A stretch of DNA of 64,000 nucleotides, taken from assembly GCF_003206155.1 (NCBI RefSeq), contig NZ_PZJV01000006.1:122924-186923 (forward strand). Direction: 5' to 3'. Numbering within the stretch: position 1 is the first letter of the stretch; every line of letters starts with the position of its first letter. Positions 55,318-64,000 of the stretch are shown here, in pieces. The notes below the pieces were generated by a model. It saw only the letters and a program-made list of their open reading frames with translations. It searched no databases and was not told where the DNA came from. This DNA comes from Salinicola halophilus. Its GTDB lineage: Bacteria > Pseudomonadota > Gammaproteobacteria > Pseudomonadales > Halomonadaceae. The position numbers were made by a program, and so were the translations under genes.

Positions 55318-56904
55318 ATGGCAGAGACTTCCACGCCGCGCCCCGTCGCGCTTCTGATTCTCGACGGCTACGGTCAGAACGACGACAGCGCCAACAACGC
55401 CGTCGCCAACGCCGACACGCCGGTCATGGATCGGCTCAAGCAAGCGTTCCCGCATACGCTGATCCACACCGACGGCCCCTACGTCGGCCTGCCCGACGGC
55501 CAGATGGGCAACTCGGAAGTCGGCCACATGAACATCGGCGCCGGGCGCATCGTCTATCAGGACTTCACCCGTATCACCAAGGCGATCGCCGAACGCGAAC
55601 TCGACAGCATTACCGCCCTGACTCAGCCCATCGACGACGCGGTCGCCAACGGGCGTGCCGTGCATCTGATGGGGCTGCTCTCGGCGGGCGGTGTGCACAG
55701 CCACGAGGATCATCTGCTGGCGGTCGCCGAGCTCGCCGCCAACCGCGGTGCCGAGCGCATCTATCTGCATGCCTTCACCGACGGCCGCGACACCGCGCCC
55801 AAGAGCGCCGGCGACTCGATCGCCCGCGCCAACAAGCGCCTCGCCGCCCTGGTCGGTGCCGACAACGGTTTCGTCGCCTCCCTGGTCGGGCGCTATTTCG
55901 CCATGGATCGCGACAACCGCTGGGACCGGGTCGAGCAGGCCTATCGCGTGGTGCGTTTCGGCGAAGGCGAACACGTCGCCGACAGCGCCGAGGCCGGGCT
56001 CGAGGCGGCCTACGAACGCGGCGAGACCGACGAGTTCGTCACCGCCACCGCCGTGCGCCCGAACGGCGAGACGCTTGCCATGAGCGATGGCGACGCCGCG
56101 CTCTTTCTCAACTTTCGCGCCGACCGCGCCCGCGAGCTGACCCGCGCCTTCGTCAACGCCGACTTCGACGGCTTCGACCGCGGCGAGCGCCTGAACCTCG
56201 CTAGCGACGGTCTGGTCACCCTCACCCACTACGCCGACGACATCGACGCCTCGGTCGCCTTCCCGCCGAAGGATCTGGTCAACACCCTCGGCGAAGTCGT
56301 CGAGAGTCACGGCCGGACCCAGCTGCGCATCGCCGAGACCGAGAAGTACGCCCACGTCACCTTCTTCTTCTCCGGCGGGCGAGAGAGCGAGTTCGACGGC
56401 GAGGAGCGGGCACTGATTCCGTCGCCGAAGGACGTCAGGACCTACGACGAGAAGCCGGAGATGAGCGCGTTCGAACTCACCGACACGCTGGTCGAGGCGA
56501 TCGACGCCGGCAAGTTCGACCTCATCGTCTGCAACTACGCCAACGGCGACATGGTCGGCCACACCGGTGATCTCGCCGCCGCCACCCAAGCGATCGAAGC
56601 CGTCGATGTCTGTCTCGGCCGCGTGGTCGAGGCGATTCAGCGCGCCGGCGGCGAGTGCCTGGTCACCGCCGACCACGGCAACGCCGAACAGATGGTCAAC
56701 CCCGAGACCGGCAACCCGCATACCGCGCACACCACTTTCCTGGTGCCGCTGGTCTACGTCTGCCAGGACGCGAGTGCCCGCGAAGGTGGGGTGAAGCTCA
56801 AGGCCGACGGCCGACTGTGCGATCTCGCGCCGACGCTTTTGCACATGATGCATCTCGAGTCGCCCGAAGAGATGACCGGCAACGTGCTGATCGAGAGGCG
56901 CTGA
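55318..56904 (+). CDS. gpmI: 2,3-bisphosphoglycerate-independent phosphoglycerate mutase
   Basis: 528 aa. Metal/nucleophile region [20 protein letters not shown] and [22 protein letters not shown] (catalytic Ser), [54 protein letters not shown]. Interconverts 3- and 2-phosphoglycerate in glycolysis. Slightly longer than many GpmI proteins. ATG 55318 with GAGG. First gene of gpmI-envC-ctpA. Confidence 0.97.
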   Translation: MAETSTPRPVALLILDGYGQNDDSANNAVANADTPVMDRLKQAFPHTLIHTDGPYVGLPDGQMGNSEVGHMNIGAGRIVYQDFTRITKAIAERELDSITALTQPIDDAVANGRAVHLMGLLSAGGVHSHEDHLLAVAELAANRGAERIYLHAFTDGRDTAPKSAGDSIARANKRLAALVGADNGFVASLVGRYFAMDRDNRWDRVEQAYRVVRFGEGEHVADSAEAGLEAAYERGETDEFVTATAVRPNGETLAMSDGDAALFLNFRADRARELTRAFVNADFDGFDRGERLNLASDGLVTLTHYADDIDASVAFPPKDLVNTLGEVVESHGRTQLRIAETEKYAHVTFFFSGGRESEFDGEERALIPSPKDVRTYDEKPEMSAFELTDTLVEAIDAGKFDLIVCNYANGDMVGHTGDLAAATQAIEAVDVCLGRVVEAIQRAGGECLVTADHGNAEQMVNPETGNPHTAHTTFLVPLVYVCQDASAREGGVKLKADGRLCDLAPTLLHMMHLESPEEMTGNVLIERR

Positions 56905-56971
56905 GGGTGGTGAACGCGAACGCTCACGGACCCGACGGAACCGCCCGCTCGTGAGGGGCGGGACCCGTCAC

Positions 56972-58171
56972 GTGCCGGTCGAGCGGTGTCAGCGGACACG
57001 CTTCGACACTCGCCTTTCGCGCCGGCGTCTGCCCGCGCTGCTCTTCATCGCGAGCTTCGCCGTCGGCGTCACGCTCCCCGCGGCGCCGGTCTTCGCACAG
57101 GCGAGTCCCGAGGAAGCGCGGGCACGGCTGGATAGCCTCGCCACCGACATCAAGGCGCTGCAGGGCAAGCTCGATGACACCCGTAGCGCCCGAAGCGACG
57201 CTCGCTCCGAGCTCGAGAGTGTGGAGACGGCGATCGCCGAGACGCACCAGAAGCTCGATGACCTGCAGCGCGAACGGCGTGGGCTCGACGACGAGGTGGA
57301 GTCGCTCGGCGACGAGCGCGAGCGCCTCAATGCCGCTCGCGACGTCCAGCGCGAGGCGCTCGCGCGGCAGTTCGATGCGCTCTACCGACTCGGCACCACG
57401 CCTCAGCTCAAGCTGCTGCTCAATCAGAACGACCCGGCCGAAGTGGACCGGCTGCAGCACTATCTCAACGCGCTGACCGATGCCCGCCAGCAGCGTCTCG
57501 ACGCCCTGCGCGATCTCAACCGGGCGCTCGACGACAACCTCGCCGAGATCCAGACCCGGCGTTCGCGGCTCGACGAGGTCGAGGCCGACCTCGACACGCA
57601 GCGCCAGCAGCTTGCCGAGCGTCTCGACGCGCGTCAGACGCTGGTGGCCCAGCTCGACGACCGCTACGACAGCGAGCAGTCGCGGCTCGAGGATCTCAGC
57701 CAGGATCGCGCCCACGTCGAGCGCCTGCTCGATCGCATGCAGAAGGAGCTGGCAGCGTTGAAGAAGCCGCCACCCTCCACCGCGATCGAGCAGACGCGCG
57801 GCAAGCTCCCCTGGCCGGTACAGGGGTCGCTGCTCTCGAGCTACGGCAAGGGCGACGGGGTCAGCCGCAACGGCATTCTCATCGGTGCCCCCGCCGGCAC
57901 GGCGGTCAAGGCAGTGCATGCCGGTCGCGTGGTCTTCGCCAACTGGATGCGCGGCTTTGGCAACCTGTTGATCGTCGATCACGGCGACGGCGTGCTCACC
58001 CTCTACGCCCACCTGCAGCAGTTCAGCGTCGGCCCGGGCGCCCAGGTCGCCGACGGTCAGACGCTGGGGGCGGTCGGCGACACCGGCGGTCAGTCCCGCG
58101 CCGCCCTCTACTTCGAGGTGCGCCAGAACGGCGATCCCATCGACCCCGGCCGCTGGATCGCCCGGCGCTGA
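56972..58171 (+). CDS. envC: Murein hydrolase activator EnvC
   Basis: 399 aa from GTG 56972 (GTG 56951 is an alternative). Signal peptide ending APVFA-QAS, long coiled coil (about 45-270), C-terminal LytM domain. The LytM site is degenerate: the first metal His position reads SRNGILIGAP, and the late H-x-E/LHFE position is LYFEVR. This fits EnvC, which activates cell-division amidases rather than cutting murein itself. Lies 67 nt after gpmI. Confidence 0.9.
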   Translation: MPVERCQRTRFDTRLSRRRLPALLFIASFAVGVTLPAAPVFAQASPEEARARLDSLATDIKALQGKLDDTRSARSDARSELESVETAIAETHQKLDDLQRERRGLDDEVESLGDERERLNAARDVQREALARQFDALYRLGTTPQLKLLLNQNDPAEVDRLQHYLNALTDARQQRLDALRDLNRALDDNLAEIQTRRSRLDEVEADLDTQRQQLAERLDARQTLVAQLDDRYDSEQSRLEDLSQDRAHVERLLDRMQKELAALKKPPPSTAIEQTRGKLPWPVQGSLLSSYGKGDGVSRNGILIGAPAGTAVKAVHAGRVVFANWMRGFGNLLIVDHGDGVLTLYAHLQQFSVGPGAQVADGQTLGAVGDTGGQSRAALYFEVRQNGDPIDPGRWIARR

Positions 58172-58318
58172 CGGCCCGAGTGCCTCGAGGGAAAAGCGGA
58201 CTGGACGCTGGATCACCCGGCGCTCTAGGCGCTATGCTGAATTATCAAACGCCGTTTCGTCACGCCAGCGTCGGCATCATCGCCGCCGCTACCCACCAGC
58301 ACGTCTCGCGGAGACCGC

Positions 58319-59749
58319 ATGACTTCCAGCCGATCGAAGACCCGGCCAGCGTCACGCCGCCGGCTCAAGGGCCAGGCCATCGCGGGGTCGCTGCTGTTCG
58401 CCCTCGCCCCCTTCATCGCGGTACCGCCAGCCCGCGCCCAGACCGGTGCGCCCGTCGAGTCGCCGAGTGCGCCCGGCGCCCCGGCGCAGATGCCGGCCTC
58501 TCCCGCCAAACCGCCACTGTCGGCGGGCGACGCCGCCCAGGACGACAGTGGCCTGCCGGTGGAAGACGTCCAGACCTTCGCCGAGGTGTTCGAGCGCATC
58601 AAGCGCGCCTACGTCGAGGAGGTCGACGACGAGACACTGCTGCGCAACGCCATGCGCGGCATGCTCAGCGAGCTCGACCCGCACTCGGCCTATCTCGACG
58701 CCGATGCCTTCGAATCTCTCAGGGAATCCACCGAGGGCGAGTTCAGCGGCATCGGGATCGAGGTGGGGCTGCGCGACGATCAGCTCACCGTCATCGCCCC
58801 CATCGACGACACCCCCGCGGCACGCGCCGGCATCCAGCCGGGCGATCGCATCCTCGCCATCGACGGCACCCCCACCGACAGCCTCACCCTGCAGGAAGCG
58901 GTGGAGCTGATGCGCGGCGAGGCGGGCAGCGAACTCGAACTGACGCTGCTGCGCGGCAGCGAGCCGGAGCCGCGAACGGTGACGCTGGCCCGTGAATCGA
59001 TTCGCTCGGAAAGCGTCTCCAGCCGTCTGCTCGAGCCGGGCTTCGGCTATCTGCGCATCAGCCAGTTCCAGAGCCGCACCGGGGAAGAGACTCGCGACGC
59101 GCTGGAAGCCCTCGCTCCCGACGGCCCCCTCGACGGTCTGGTGCTGGATCTGCGCAACAACCCCGGCGGCGTGCTCTCCAGCGCCACCGAAGTGGCCGAT
59201 GCCTTCTTGAGCTCGGGGCTGATCGTCTATACCGAAGGACGACTCGGCAGCGACGACATGCGCTTCAACGCCAACGCCGCCACCGTCGCCCCGGACGTAC
59301 CGCTGGTGGTGCTGATCAACGGCGGCAGCGCCTCGGCGGCGGAGATCGTCGCCGGCGCGCTCAAGGATCAGCGCCGCGCGGTGCTCATGGGCACCCAGAC
59401 CTTCGGCAAGGGCTCGGTGCAGCAGGTGCTGCCGCTGGGTAACGGCGACGGTCTGAAGCTCACCACCGCGCGCTACTACACGCCGAGCGGCCGCTCGATC
59501 CAGGCCGAGGGCATCTCGCCGGACGTGCACGTCGTCCGCGGGCGGCTCGAGGTCGAGGACGGGTCGGACTTCCAGCTGCGCGAATCCGACCTGCGCGGTC
59601 ATCTGCTCAATGCCGACGGCAGCGAGGCGCGCAACTCGGACGGCACGCCGGTGGCCGCCGACGACTACCAGCTCGGCGAAGCCCTCAATCTGCTCAAGGC
59701 GCTCAACGTGATCCAGCGCCCCCAGGCCGAGGCGCCGACCGCTCCCTGA
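58319..59749 (+). CDS. ctpA: Carboxyl-terminal processing protease (S41)
   Basis: 476 aa. Signal peptide (about 1-40), a Pro/Ala-rich stretch, then PDZ domain (GIGIEVGLRDDQLTVIAPIDDTPAARAGIQPGDRI), and the S41 protease core with LDLRNNPGGVL, catalytic Ser in INGGSASAAEIVAGAL and Lys in QTFGKGSVQ. A periplasmic processing protease. ATG 58319 with GGAG. Follows envC by 147 nt. Confidence 0.95.
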   Translation: MTSSRSKTRPASRRRLKGQAIAGSLLFALAPFIAVPPARAQTGAPVESPSAPGAPAQMPASPAKPPLSAGDAAQDDSGLPVEDVQTFAEVFERIKRAYVEEVDDETLLRNAMRGMLSELDPHSAYLDADAFESLRESTEGEFSGIGIEVGLRDDQLTVIAPIDDTPAARAGIQPGDRILAIDGTPTDSLTLQEAVELMRGEAGSELELTLLRGSEPEPRTVTLARESIRSESVSSRLLEPGFGYLRISQFQSRTGEETRDALEALAPDGPLDGLVLDLRNNPGGVLSSATEVADAFLSSGLIVYTEGRLGSDDMRFNANAATVAPDVPLVVLINGGSASAAEIVAGALKDQRRAVLMGTQTFGKGSVQQVLPLGNGDGLKLTTARYYTPSGRSIQAEGISPDVHVVRGRLEVEDGSDFQLRESDLRGHLLNADGSEARNSDGTPVAADDYQLGEALNLLKALNVIQRPQAEAPTAP

Positions 59750-59805
59750 TACCGGGCGTCACGCCGGCTTGCCAGCCGGCAATGGCCAGCACCGAAAGCC
59801 ACCAA

Positions 59806-59837
59806 CGACAACGGCTGCCCGAGGGCAGCCGTTGTCG
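59806..59837. terminator. Hairpin between convergent ctpA and ubiI
   Basis: CGACAACGGCTGCCC-GA-GGGCAGCCGTTGTCG, a perfect 15-bp stem with no T-tract on the plus side. A smaller CCGGCT/AGCCGG stem precedes it. Confidence 0.6.
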
Positions 59838-59885
59838 ATGGGGCGGATGATCGAAGCCGACGCGGGCCCCGCGTCGCTCGCGGTG

Positions 59886-61166
59886 TCAGCGGCAGCGCTC
59901 GGCCAGATCCCCGGACTCGCCCAGCGCCTGGCGAATCATCAACCGCTTCACCGGCATCAGCCGGTCGACGCCGCCGAGGCCCCAGTTGCGGGCGAGACGC
60001 AGCGCCGGCTGCGCACTGCCGAAGAGCCGCTGGAACCCCTGCATCGCTGCCAGCATGGCGGCGTTGTCGCCGCGCCGGCGGCGGGCGTAGCGGGCGAGTA
60101 TTCGCGCATCCGCCGGGTCGGCGCCGCGCTTTTTCGCGCGAATCCACTCTTCGGCCAGCACCGCGACGTCCATCATGCCGAGATTGACCCCCTGCCCCGC
60201 CAGCGGATGCAGACTGTGCGCGGCGTCACCCACCAGCGCCAGCCCCTCGTCGACGTAGCGCTGGGCATGGCGCTGCACGATGGGGAAATGCGGGGCCGCG
60301 TCGATCACCGTCACCTGCCCCAGCCGATCGCCGATGCCCGCTTCCAGCTCGCGAGCGAGCGCCTCGCGCCCGGCGTCGTCTTCGGCCAGAGACGCCAGCC
60401 GCCTGGCCTCGCCCGGCGTCGTCGACCAGACGATCGAGCAGTGATGATCGCTCGCCTCGTTGCCGGGTAACGGATCGCCGTTCGAGGCTGGCACGACGTT
60501 GAGCGGCAGAAAGGCGAGCGGGCCGGTGGGCAGAAACGCTTGGCGGGCAATGCCGCCGTGGCCGAGCTCGGTGCGTACGCTGGTGACCAGCGCCACCTGG
60601 CCGGTGTCGCGCTCGCTCACCGGGATGCCGGCCAGCCCGCGCAGCACGGAGCGCCCGCCGTCGGCACCCACCACCAGCGGCGTGCGATAGCTGCCGCCGT
60701 CGTCGAAGACGAGCGTGGAGACGCCCGACTCGCGGCGGTAGCCGGTCAGGCGCGCTTCGAAGTGACAGGTCACGCTCGGCAGGTCGTCGAGCCGCCGACG
60801 AAGCCCCGCCAGCAGCAGGTCGTTCTCGACGATGGTGCCGAGCGAGGCGACGCCGACGTCCTCGGCGTCGAAGGCGATCTCGCCGCTCCCCTCGGCGTCC
60901 CACACCGCCATGCCACGATAGGGCGCGATACGCCGAGCGGCGAGCCACGGCCAGACGCCGAGCGACGTCAGCAGCCGTTGGGTGGCCGCGGTCAGCGCAC
61001 TGACGCGAAGCGACGGCGGGCCTTCTCCGAGCGTCGCCGCCTCGTCGGGGCGTGAGCCGGCGTCGAACAGATCGACCCGCCAGCCCGCCTCGCCGAGCAG
61101 TAGCGCCAGCGTGGCGCCCACCAGCCCACCGCCGACGATGGCGACGTCTCGAGTTTCCTGGGTCAT
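59886..61166 (-). CDS. ubiI: FAD-dependent ubiquinone hydroxylase, UbiI/VisC-like
   Basis: 426 aa from ATG 61166. FAD-binding VAIVGGGLVGATLALLLGEAG, VGADGGRSVLRGLAG, and GDAAHSLHPLAGQGVNLGMMD. It belongs to the UbiH/UbiI/UbiF flavoprotein family. Last in pepP-ubiH-ubiI, the order that supports UbiI (C5 hydroxylation in aerobic ubiquinone synthesis). The longer frame to 61424 runs into ubiH and is rejected. Confidence 0.9.
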   Translation of the reverse strand: MTQETRDVAIVGGGLVGATLALLLGEAGWRVDLFDAGSRPDEAATLGEGPPSLRVSALTAATQRLLTSLGVWPWLAARRIAPYRGMAVWDAEGSGEIAFDAEDVGVASLGTIVENDLLLAGLRRRLDDLPSVTCHFEARLTGYRRESGVSTLVFDDGGSYRTPLVVGADGGRSVLRGLAGIPVSERDTGQVALVTSVRTELGHGGIARQAFLPTGPLAFLPLNVVPASNGDPLPGNEASDHHCSIVWSTTPGEARRLASLAEDDAGREALARELEAGIGDRLGQVTVIDAAPHFPIVQRHAQRYVDEGLALVGDAAHSLHPLAGQGVNLGMMDVAVLAEEWIRAKKRGADPADARILARYARRRRGDNAAMLAAMQGFQRLFGSAQPALRLARNWGLGGVDRLMPVKRLMIRQALGESGDLAERCR

Positions 61167-61257
61167 CCTGCGCGACTCCTTGCCTGACGGGCGCCGGGTA
61201 ACGGCGCACCCTGATGACGACCCAGTGTCGAGAGGGTCAGTGATGCCGAGCGGGTTG

Positions 61258-61323
61258 TCATCGCTCGATCCCCATGGCGCGACGCGGCTCTCATCGTTCG
61301 ATCCCCATGGCACGTCGTGCCAG
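61258..61323 (-). repeat. 33-bp imperfect duplication of the ubiH 3' end
   Basis: Unit 61291-61323 is the true ubiH end (encoding LARRAMGIER and stop). Unit 61258-61290 just downstream repeats it with a few changes (EPRRAMGIER and stop if read in the same frame). The extra copy lies after the stop codon. Confidence 0.75.
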
Positions 61324-62517
61324 GGTCCGCCGCAGTGGCCCCACGGCGTTGAGGCCGACGAGGCCGGCGGCACGCGCGTGCCCCATGACCGGGTGGTCGA
61401 TTCCGAACAGCCGGATGAGGCCATCGCTGAAGCGCACGATCGCTCGTGTGTCCCGGGCGCGGCGCGCCTCGAACGCCGCCAGCATGGCGGCCGAGCCGAT
61501 GACGTCGCCGGCGCTGTGGGCGGCGGCGATCTCCGCGGCCAGATCCATCACCCCGCGCAGCGCCAGATTGAAGCCCTGCCCGGCGACCGGATGCAGCGCG
61601 TGGGCGGCGTTACCCAGCACCGCCAGATGCGGACGCGCGGTCTCCCGCGCGGTCACCAGCGATAGCGGATAGGTATGGCGCTCGCCGACGCGGCGAAAGC
61701 GCCCGGCGCGGTCGCCGAAGGCGCGCTGCAGACGGGCGAGAAAATCGCCGTCACCGAGCGCCAGCGCCTCCCCCACTTCGTCCCTGTCGAAGGTCCAGAC
61801 CAGTTCCATGCGCCCCTCACCGAGCGGCAGCAGCGCCATCGGGCCGTCGGCGGTGAAGCGCTCGAACGCCCAGCCGGCGTGATCCCGGCTCACTTCGACG
61901 TTGGCGATCAGCGCGGTCTGATCGTAGCTCTCGCGGTCGTCCTCGATCCCCAGCCTCGCCTTGAGACCGGAGCGACCGCCGTCGGCGAGCACCGTCAGCC
62001 CCGCCGTCAGGGCGCTGCCGTCGTCGAGAGTGAGGCGGTAGCCATCGGCTTCGGGTGTCAGCTGCTCGACGCTCGCCGGGCAGCGCCAGTCGATCGGCAG
62101 CGCCTCCAGCCGGCGATGGAGCACCTGGCCCATCCAGGCGTTGGGGACGACGTAGCCCAGCGCCTCGACGCCGAGTTCCTCGGCGTGCAGCCGCGACGCC
62201 CCGAGGCGGCCGCGCTCGCTGACGTGGATGTGGCGGATCGGCGAGGCCTCGCTCGCCATGCAGGCCTCATCGTTGACCCACAGGCCGAGGCGCTCGAAGT
62301 GTCGCCGCGACCCGTAAGCGATGGCGCTGGCGCGGGCGTCGAAGCTCGGCTGATAGACACGCTCGCTGACCGCGGGCAGCGCGCGCGGCTCGATGATCGC
62401 GACGCGCAGCCCCTGCTCGGCGGCAAGCTCGCCCAGGGCGCAGGCAAGGCTCGCACCGACCAGGCCGCCGCCGATGATGGCGACGTCGACCCGGTCGGCG
62501 GGGCGGGAATCATCCAT
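61291..62517 (-). CDS. ubiH: 2-octaprenyl-6-methoxyphenol hydroxylase
   Basis: 408 aa. FAD motif DVAIIGGGLVGASLACALG, VLADGGRSGLKARLGI, and GNAAHALHPVAGQGFNLALRGVMDLA. UbiH-type C4/C1 hydroxylase of aerobic ubiquinone synthesis, part of the soluble Ubi complex. ATG 62517 with AGGAGG. Between pepP and ubiI. Confidence 0.93.
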   Translation of the reverse strand: MDDSRPADRVDVAIIGGGLVGASLACALGELAAEQGLRVAIIEPRALPAVSERVYQPSFDARASAIAYGSRRHFERLGLWVNDEACMASEASPIRHIHVSERGRLGASRLHAEELGVEALGYVVPNAWMGQVLHRRLEALPIDWRCPASVEQLTPEADGYRLTLDDGSALTAGLTVLADGGRSGLKARLGIEDDRESYDQTALIANVEVSRDHAGWAFERFTADGPMALLPLGEGRMELVWTFDRDEVGEALALGDGDFLARLQRAFGDRAGRFRRVGERHTYPLSLVTARETARPHLAVLGNAAHALHPVAGQGFNLALRGVMDLAAEIAAAHSAGDVIGSAAMLAAFEARRARDTRAIVRFSDGLIRLFGIDHPVMGHARAAGLVGLNAVGPLRRTLARRAMGIER

Positions 62518-62588
62518 GGACTTGCCTCCTGTTGATGGGCGCGATGGGCGCGGTCTCCGCTGACCACGACGGCGGCGAGCGCCATCGC

Positions 62589-63956
62589 TCAGACGTCGTC
62601 GCCACGCATCAGGGCTTCGATCTCGTCGGCGCGCTTGGGCACGTCACCGGTCAACACCTCGAAACCCTCGGCGGTGACCACCACGTCGTCCTCGATGCGG
62701 ATGCCGATACCGCGATACGCCGCGGGGATGTCGTCGGCATCCGGCACGTAGAGGCCGGGCTCGACGGTGACCACCATACCCGGCTCGAGCGCCCGGGGCT
62801 CGCCGTCGACGCGGTAGCTGCCGACATCGTGAACGTCGAGGCCCAGCCAGTGCGACGTCGAGTGCAGATAGAAGCGCCGATACGCCTGGGAGTCGATATT
62901 GGCGTCGAGCTCGCCCTCGAGCAGGCCAAGTTCGATCAGCCCGGCGGTGAGATCGCGCACCACGCCCTGGTGAATCGCGTCCAGCGTCACCCCCGGCGCC
63001 ACCGCGGCAACGGCGCGCTCCTCGGCGGCGAGCACGACGTCGTAGAGCGCGCGCTGGGCCGCGGTGAAGCGCCCGTTGACCGGGAACGTACGGGTGATGT
63101 CGCCGGCATAGAGCGCGTACTCGGCGCCGGCGTCGATCAGCACCAGGGTGTCGTCGGCGAGCTCGGCGGCGTTCTCCACGTAGTGAAGCACACAGGCGTT
63201 GGCGCCGCCGCCGACGATGGTGCCGTAGGCGGGCGCGCGGGCGCCGTGCCAGACGAATTCGTGCTCGATCTCCGCCTGCAGCTGGTACTCGAAGCGCCCG
63301 GGGCGGCTCATGCGCATGGCCCGACGGTGCGCCGCGGCGCTGATCCGGCAGGCGTGACGCATCAGCGCAAGCTCCCCCTCGCTCTTGGTCAGGCGCAGCT
63401 CGTGAAGCACGGCGCTGACGTCACCGAAGTGCTCGGGGGCGATCGCCCCGCGGCGCGCCCTGGCGCTCAGGCTCTGGCGCACGTTCTCGGCGAGCGCCAT
63501 GGCCGAGGCATCGGCCAGCGGCAGGTAGAGCGAGCGGCGGCCGTCCAGCAGATCGTTCAGCCGCGAACGCTCGGCGTTGTCGAAGGCTTCGTCGACGCCG
63601 TAGTCGCGCACCGCGCCCTCGGGGCCGATACGAATGCCGGTCCAGGCCTCCTTGAGCGGGTCCTTCTCCTGACAGAACAGTACGGCCTCGCCCGCTTCCC
63701 GACCGGGTAGCAGCACCAGCAGCGCGTCCGGCTCGGGAAAGCCGCAGAGATAGTGGAAGTCGCTATCCTGGCGAAAGGCGTACTCGCTGTCCCGGTTGCG
63801 CGTCTTGAGGCCGGCGCCGGGCACGATCACTGCAGCATTCTCGGGCAGTTCGGCCATCAGCCGCTCGCGGCGGGCGGCGTACTCGTCGAGCGCGATCGGC
63901 GCCGGGCGCGCATCAAGGGTATCGAGCGCGGTACGCTCGGGATGTTCGGCTGGCAT
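62589..63956 (-). CDS. pepP: Xaa-Pro aminopeptidase
   Basis: 455 aa. Aminopeptidase P N-terminal domain (MAELPENAAVIVPGAG, SDFHYLCGFPEPDALLVL), then the pita-bread metallopeptidase with ligands in LIDAGAEYALYAGDITRTF (two Asp), LHSTSHWLGLDVHD (His), TVEPGLY (Glu) and GIRIEDDVVV (Glu). Removes N-terminal residues before proline. ATG 63956 with AGGAG. Upstream, 63957-64000 is too short to identify a further gene, although ygfB is common there. Confidence 0.96.
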   Translation of the reverse strand: MPAEHPERTALDTLDARPAPIALDEYAARRERLMAELPENAAVIVPGAGLKTRNRDSEYAFRQDSDFHYLCGFPEPDALLVLLPGREAGEAVLFCQEKDPLKEAWTGIRIGPEGAVRDYGVDEAFDNAERSRLNDLLDGRRSLYLPLADASAMALAENVRQSLSARARRGAIAPEHFGDVSAVLHELRLTKSEGELALMRHACRISAAAHRRAMRMSRPGRFEYQLQAEIEHEFVWHGARAPAYGTIVGGGANACVLHYVENAAELADDTLVLIDAGAEYALYAGDITRTFPVNGRFTAAQRALYDVVLAAEERAVAAVAPGVTLDAIHQGVVRDLTAGLIELGLLEGELDANIDSQAYRRFYLHSTSHWLGLDVHDVGSYRVDGEPRALEPGMVVTVEPGLYVPDADDIPAAYRGIGIRIEDDVVVTAEGFEVLTGDVPKRADEIEALMRGDDV

Positions 63957-64000
63957 CGGGTATCTCCTGGCAATCGGGTCAGGGGCGTCGGGCGCCCCGT

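Noticed and set aside
56972-58171. EnvC as an active M23 endopeptidase
   Set aside because: Key metal-ligand positions of the LytM domain are changed (Asn for the first His, Tyr in the late His motif), as expected for an amidase activator.

Overview
The window is GC-rich chromosomal DNA of a gammaproteobacterium, most likely a Halomonadaceae member (Halomonas, Chromohalobacter or Salinicola type). The basis is gene content and order: pepP-ubiH-ubiI, gshB-yqgE-ruvX beside pyrB, xseB-ispA-dxs, gpmI-envC-ctpA, aapJQMP, and fpr divergent from a FinR-like regulator. This genus-level call is inference, because the window holds no rRNA or tRNA gene.

The first 5.24 kb is foreign. It is visibly AT-rich, and its right end lies inside comM, whose product is cut after the Walker B region. 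Its left end, and the displaced 3' part of comM, are outside the window. The element looks like an integrative mobilizable element. It carries a RepL-like winged-helix replication protein, a ColE1-type mobilization cassette (mobC, mobA, and mbeB-like and mbeD-like genes nested inside mobA in another frame), an oriT resembling the pMB1/ColE1 nic region, one cargo gene with a HEPN-like R-x4-H motif, and a large serine recombinase that starts 3 nt after the truncated comM stop codon. This is the most unusual part of the window.

From 6.3 to 20 kb, nitrogen and amino-acid acquisition genes cluster: ubiK, then glnK-amtB-glnK with a sigma54-type promoter and NtrC-like sites, fpr/finR, two near-identical tandem chemoreceptors that carry the amino-acid-binding dCache residues, a host-attachment-family protein, and the acidic/general amino-acid ABC transporter aapJQMP, which also has a sigma54-type promoter. 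A chemotaxis-plus-uptake module for nitrogenous nutrients is a reasonable inference.

From 20 to 34.4 kb come hemE with a DCC-family and a VanZ-like gene, ribA, trhA, an ABC exporter, a DUF421 protein, a YkkC/YkkD-like SMR pair divergent from a TetR regulator with a perfect operator, a methyltransferase-like gene, djlA, the isoprenoid genes dxs-ispA with xseB, and a zinc alcohol dehydrogenase. From 34.4 to 53 kb come serA, a TonB receptor with a small lipoprotein, two SDR genes, an IclR regulator with an IclR-type operator, pyrB, ruvX-yqgE-gshB, a prolyl oligopeptidase, a GltB2-like protein, a gluconate permease/dehydrogenase pair, and an Old Yellow Enzyme gene preceded by six 17-bp tandem repeats. 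The last 11 kb holds rsmE-secB-rhodanese, gpmI-envC-ctpA, and ubiI-ubiH-pepP.
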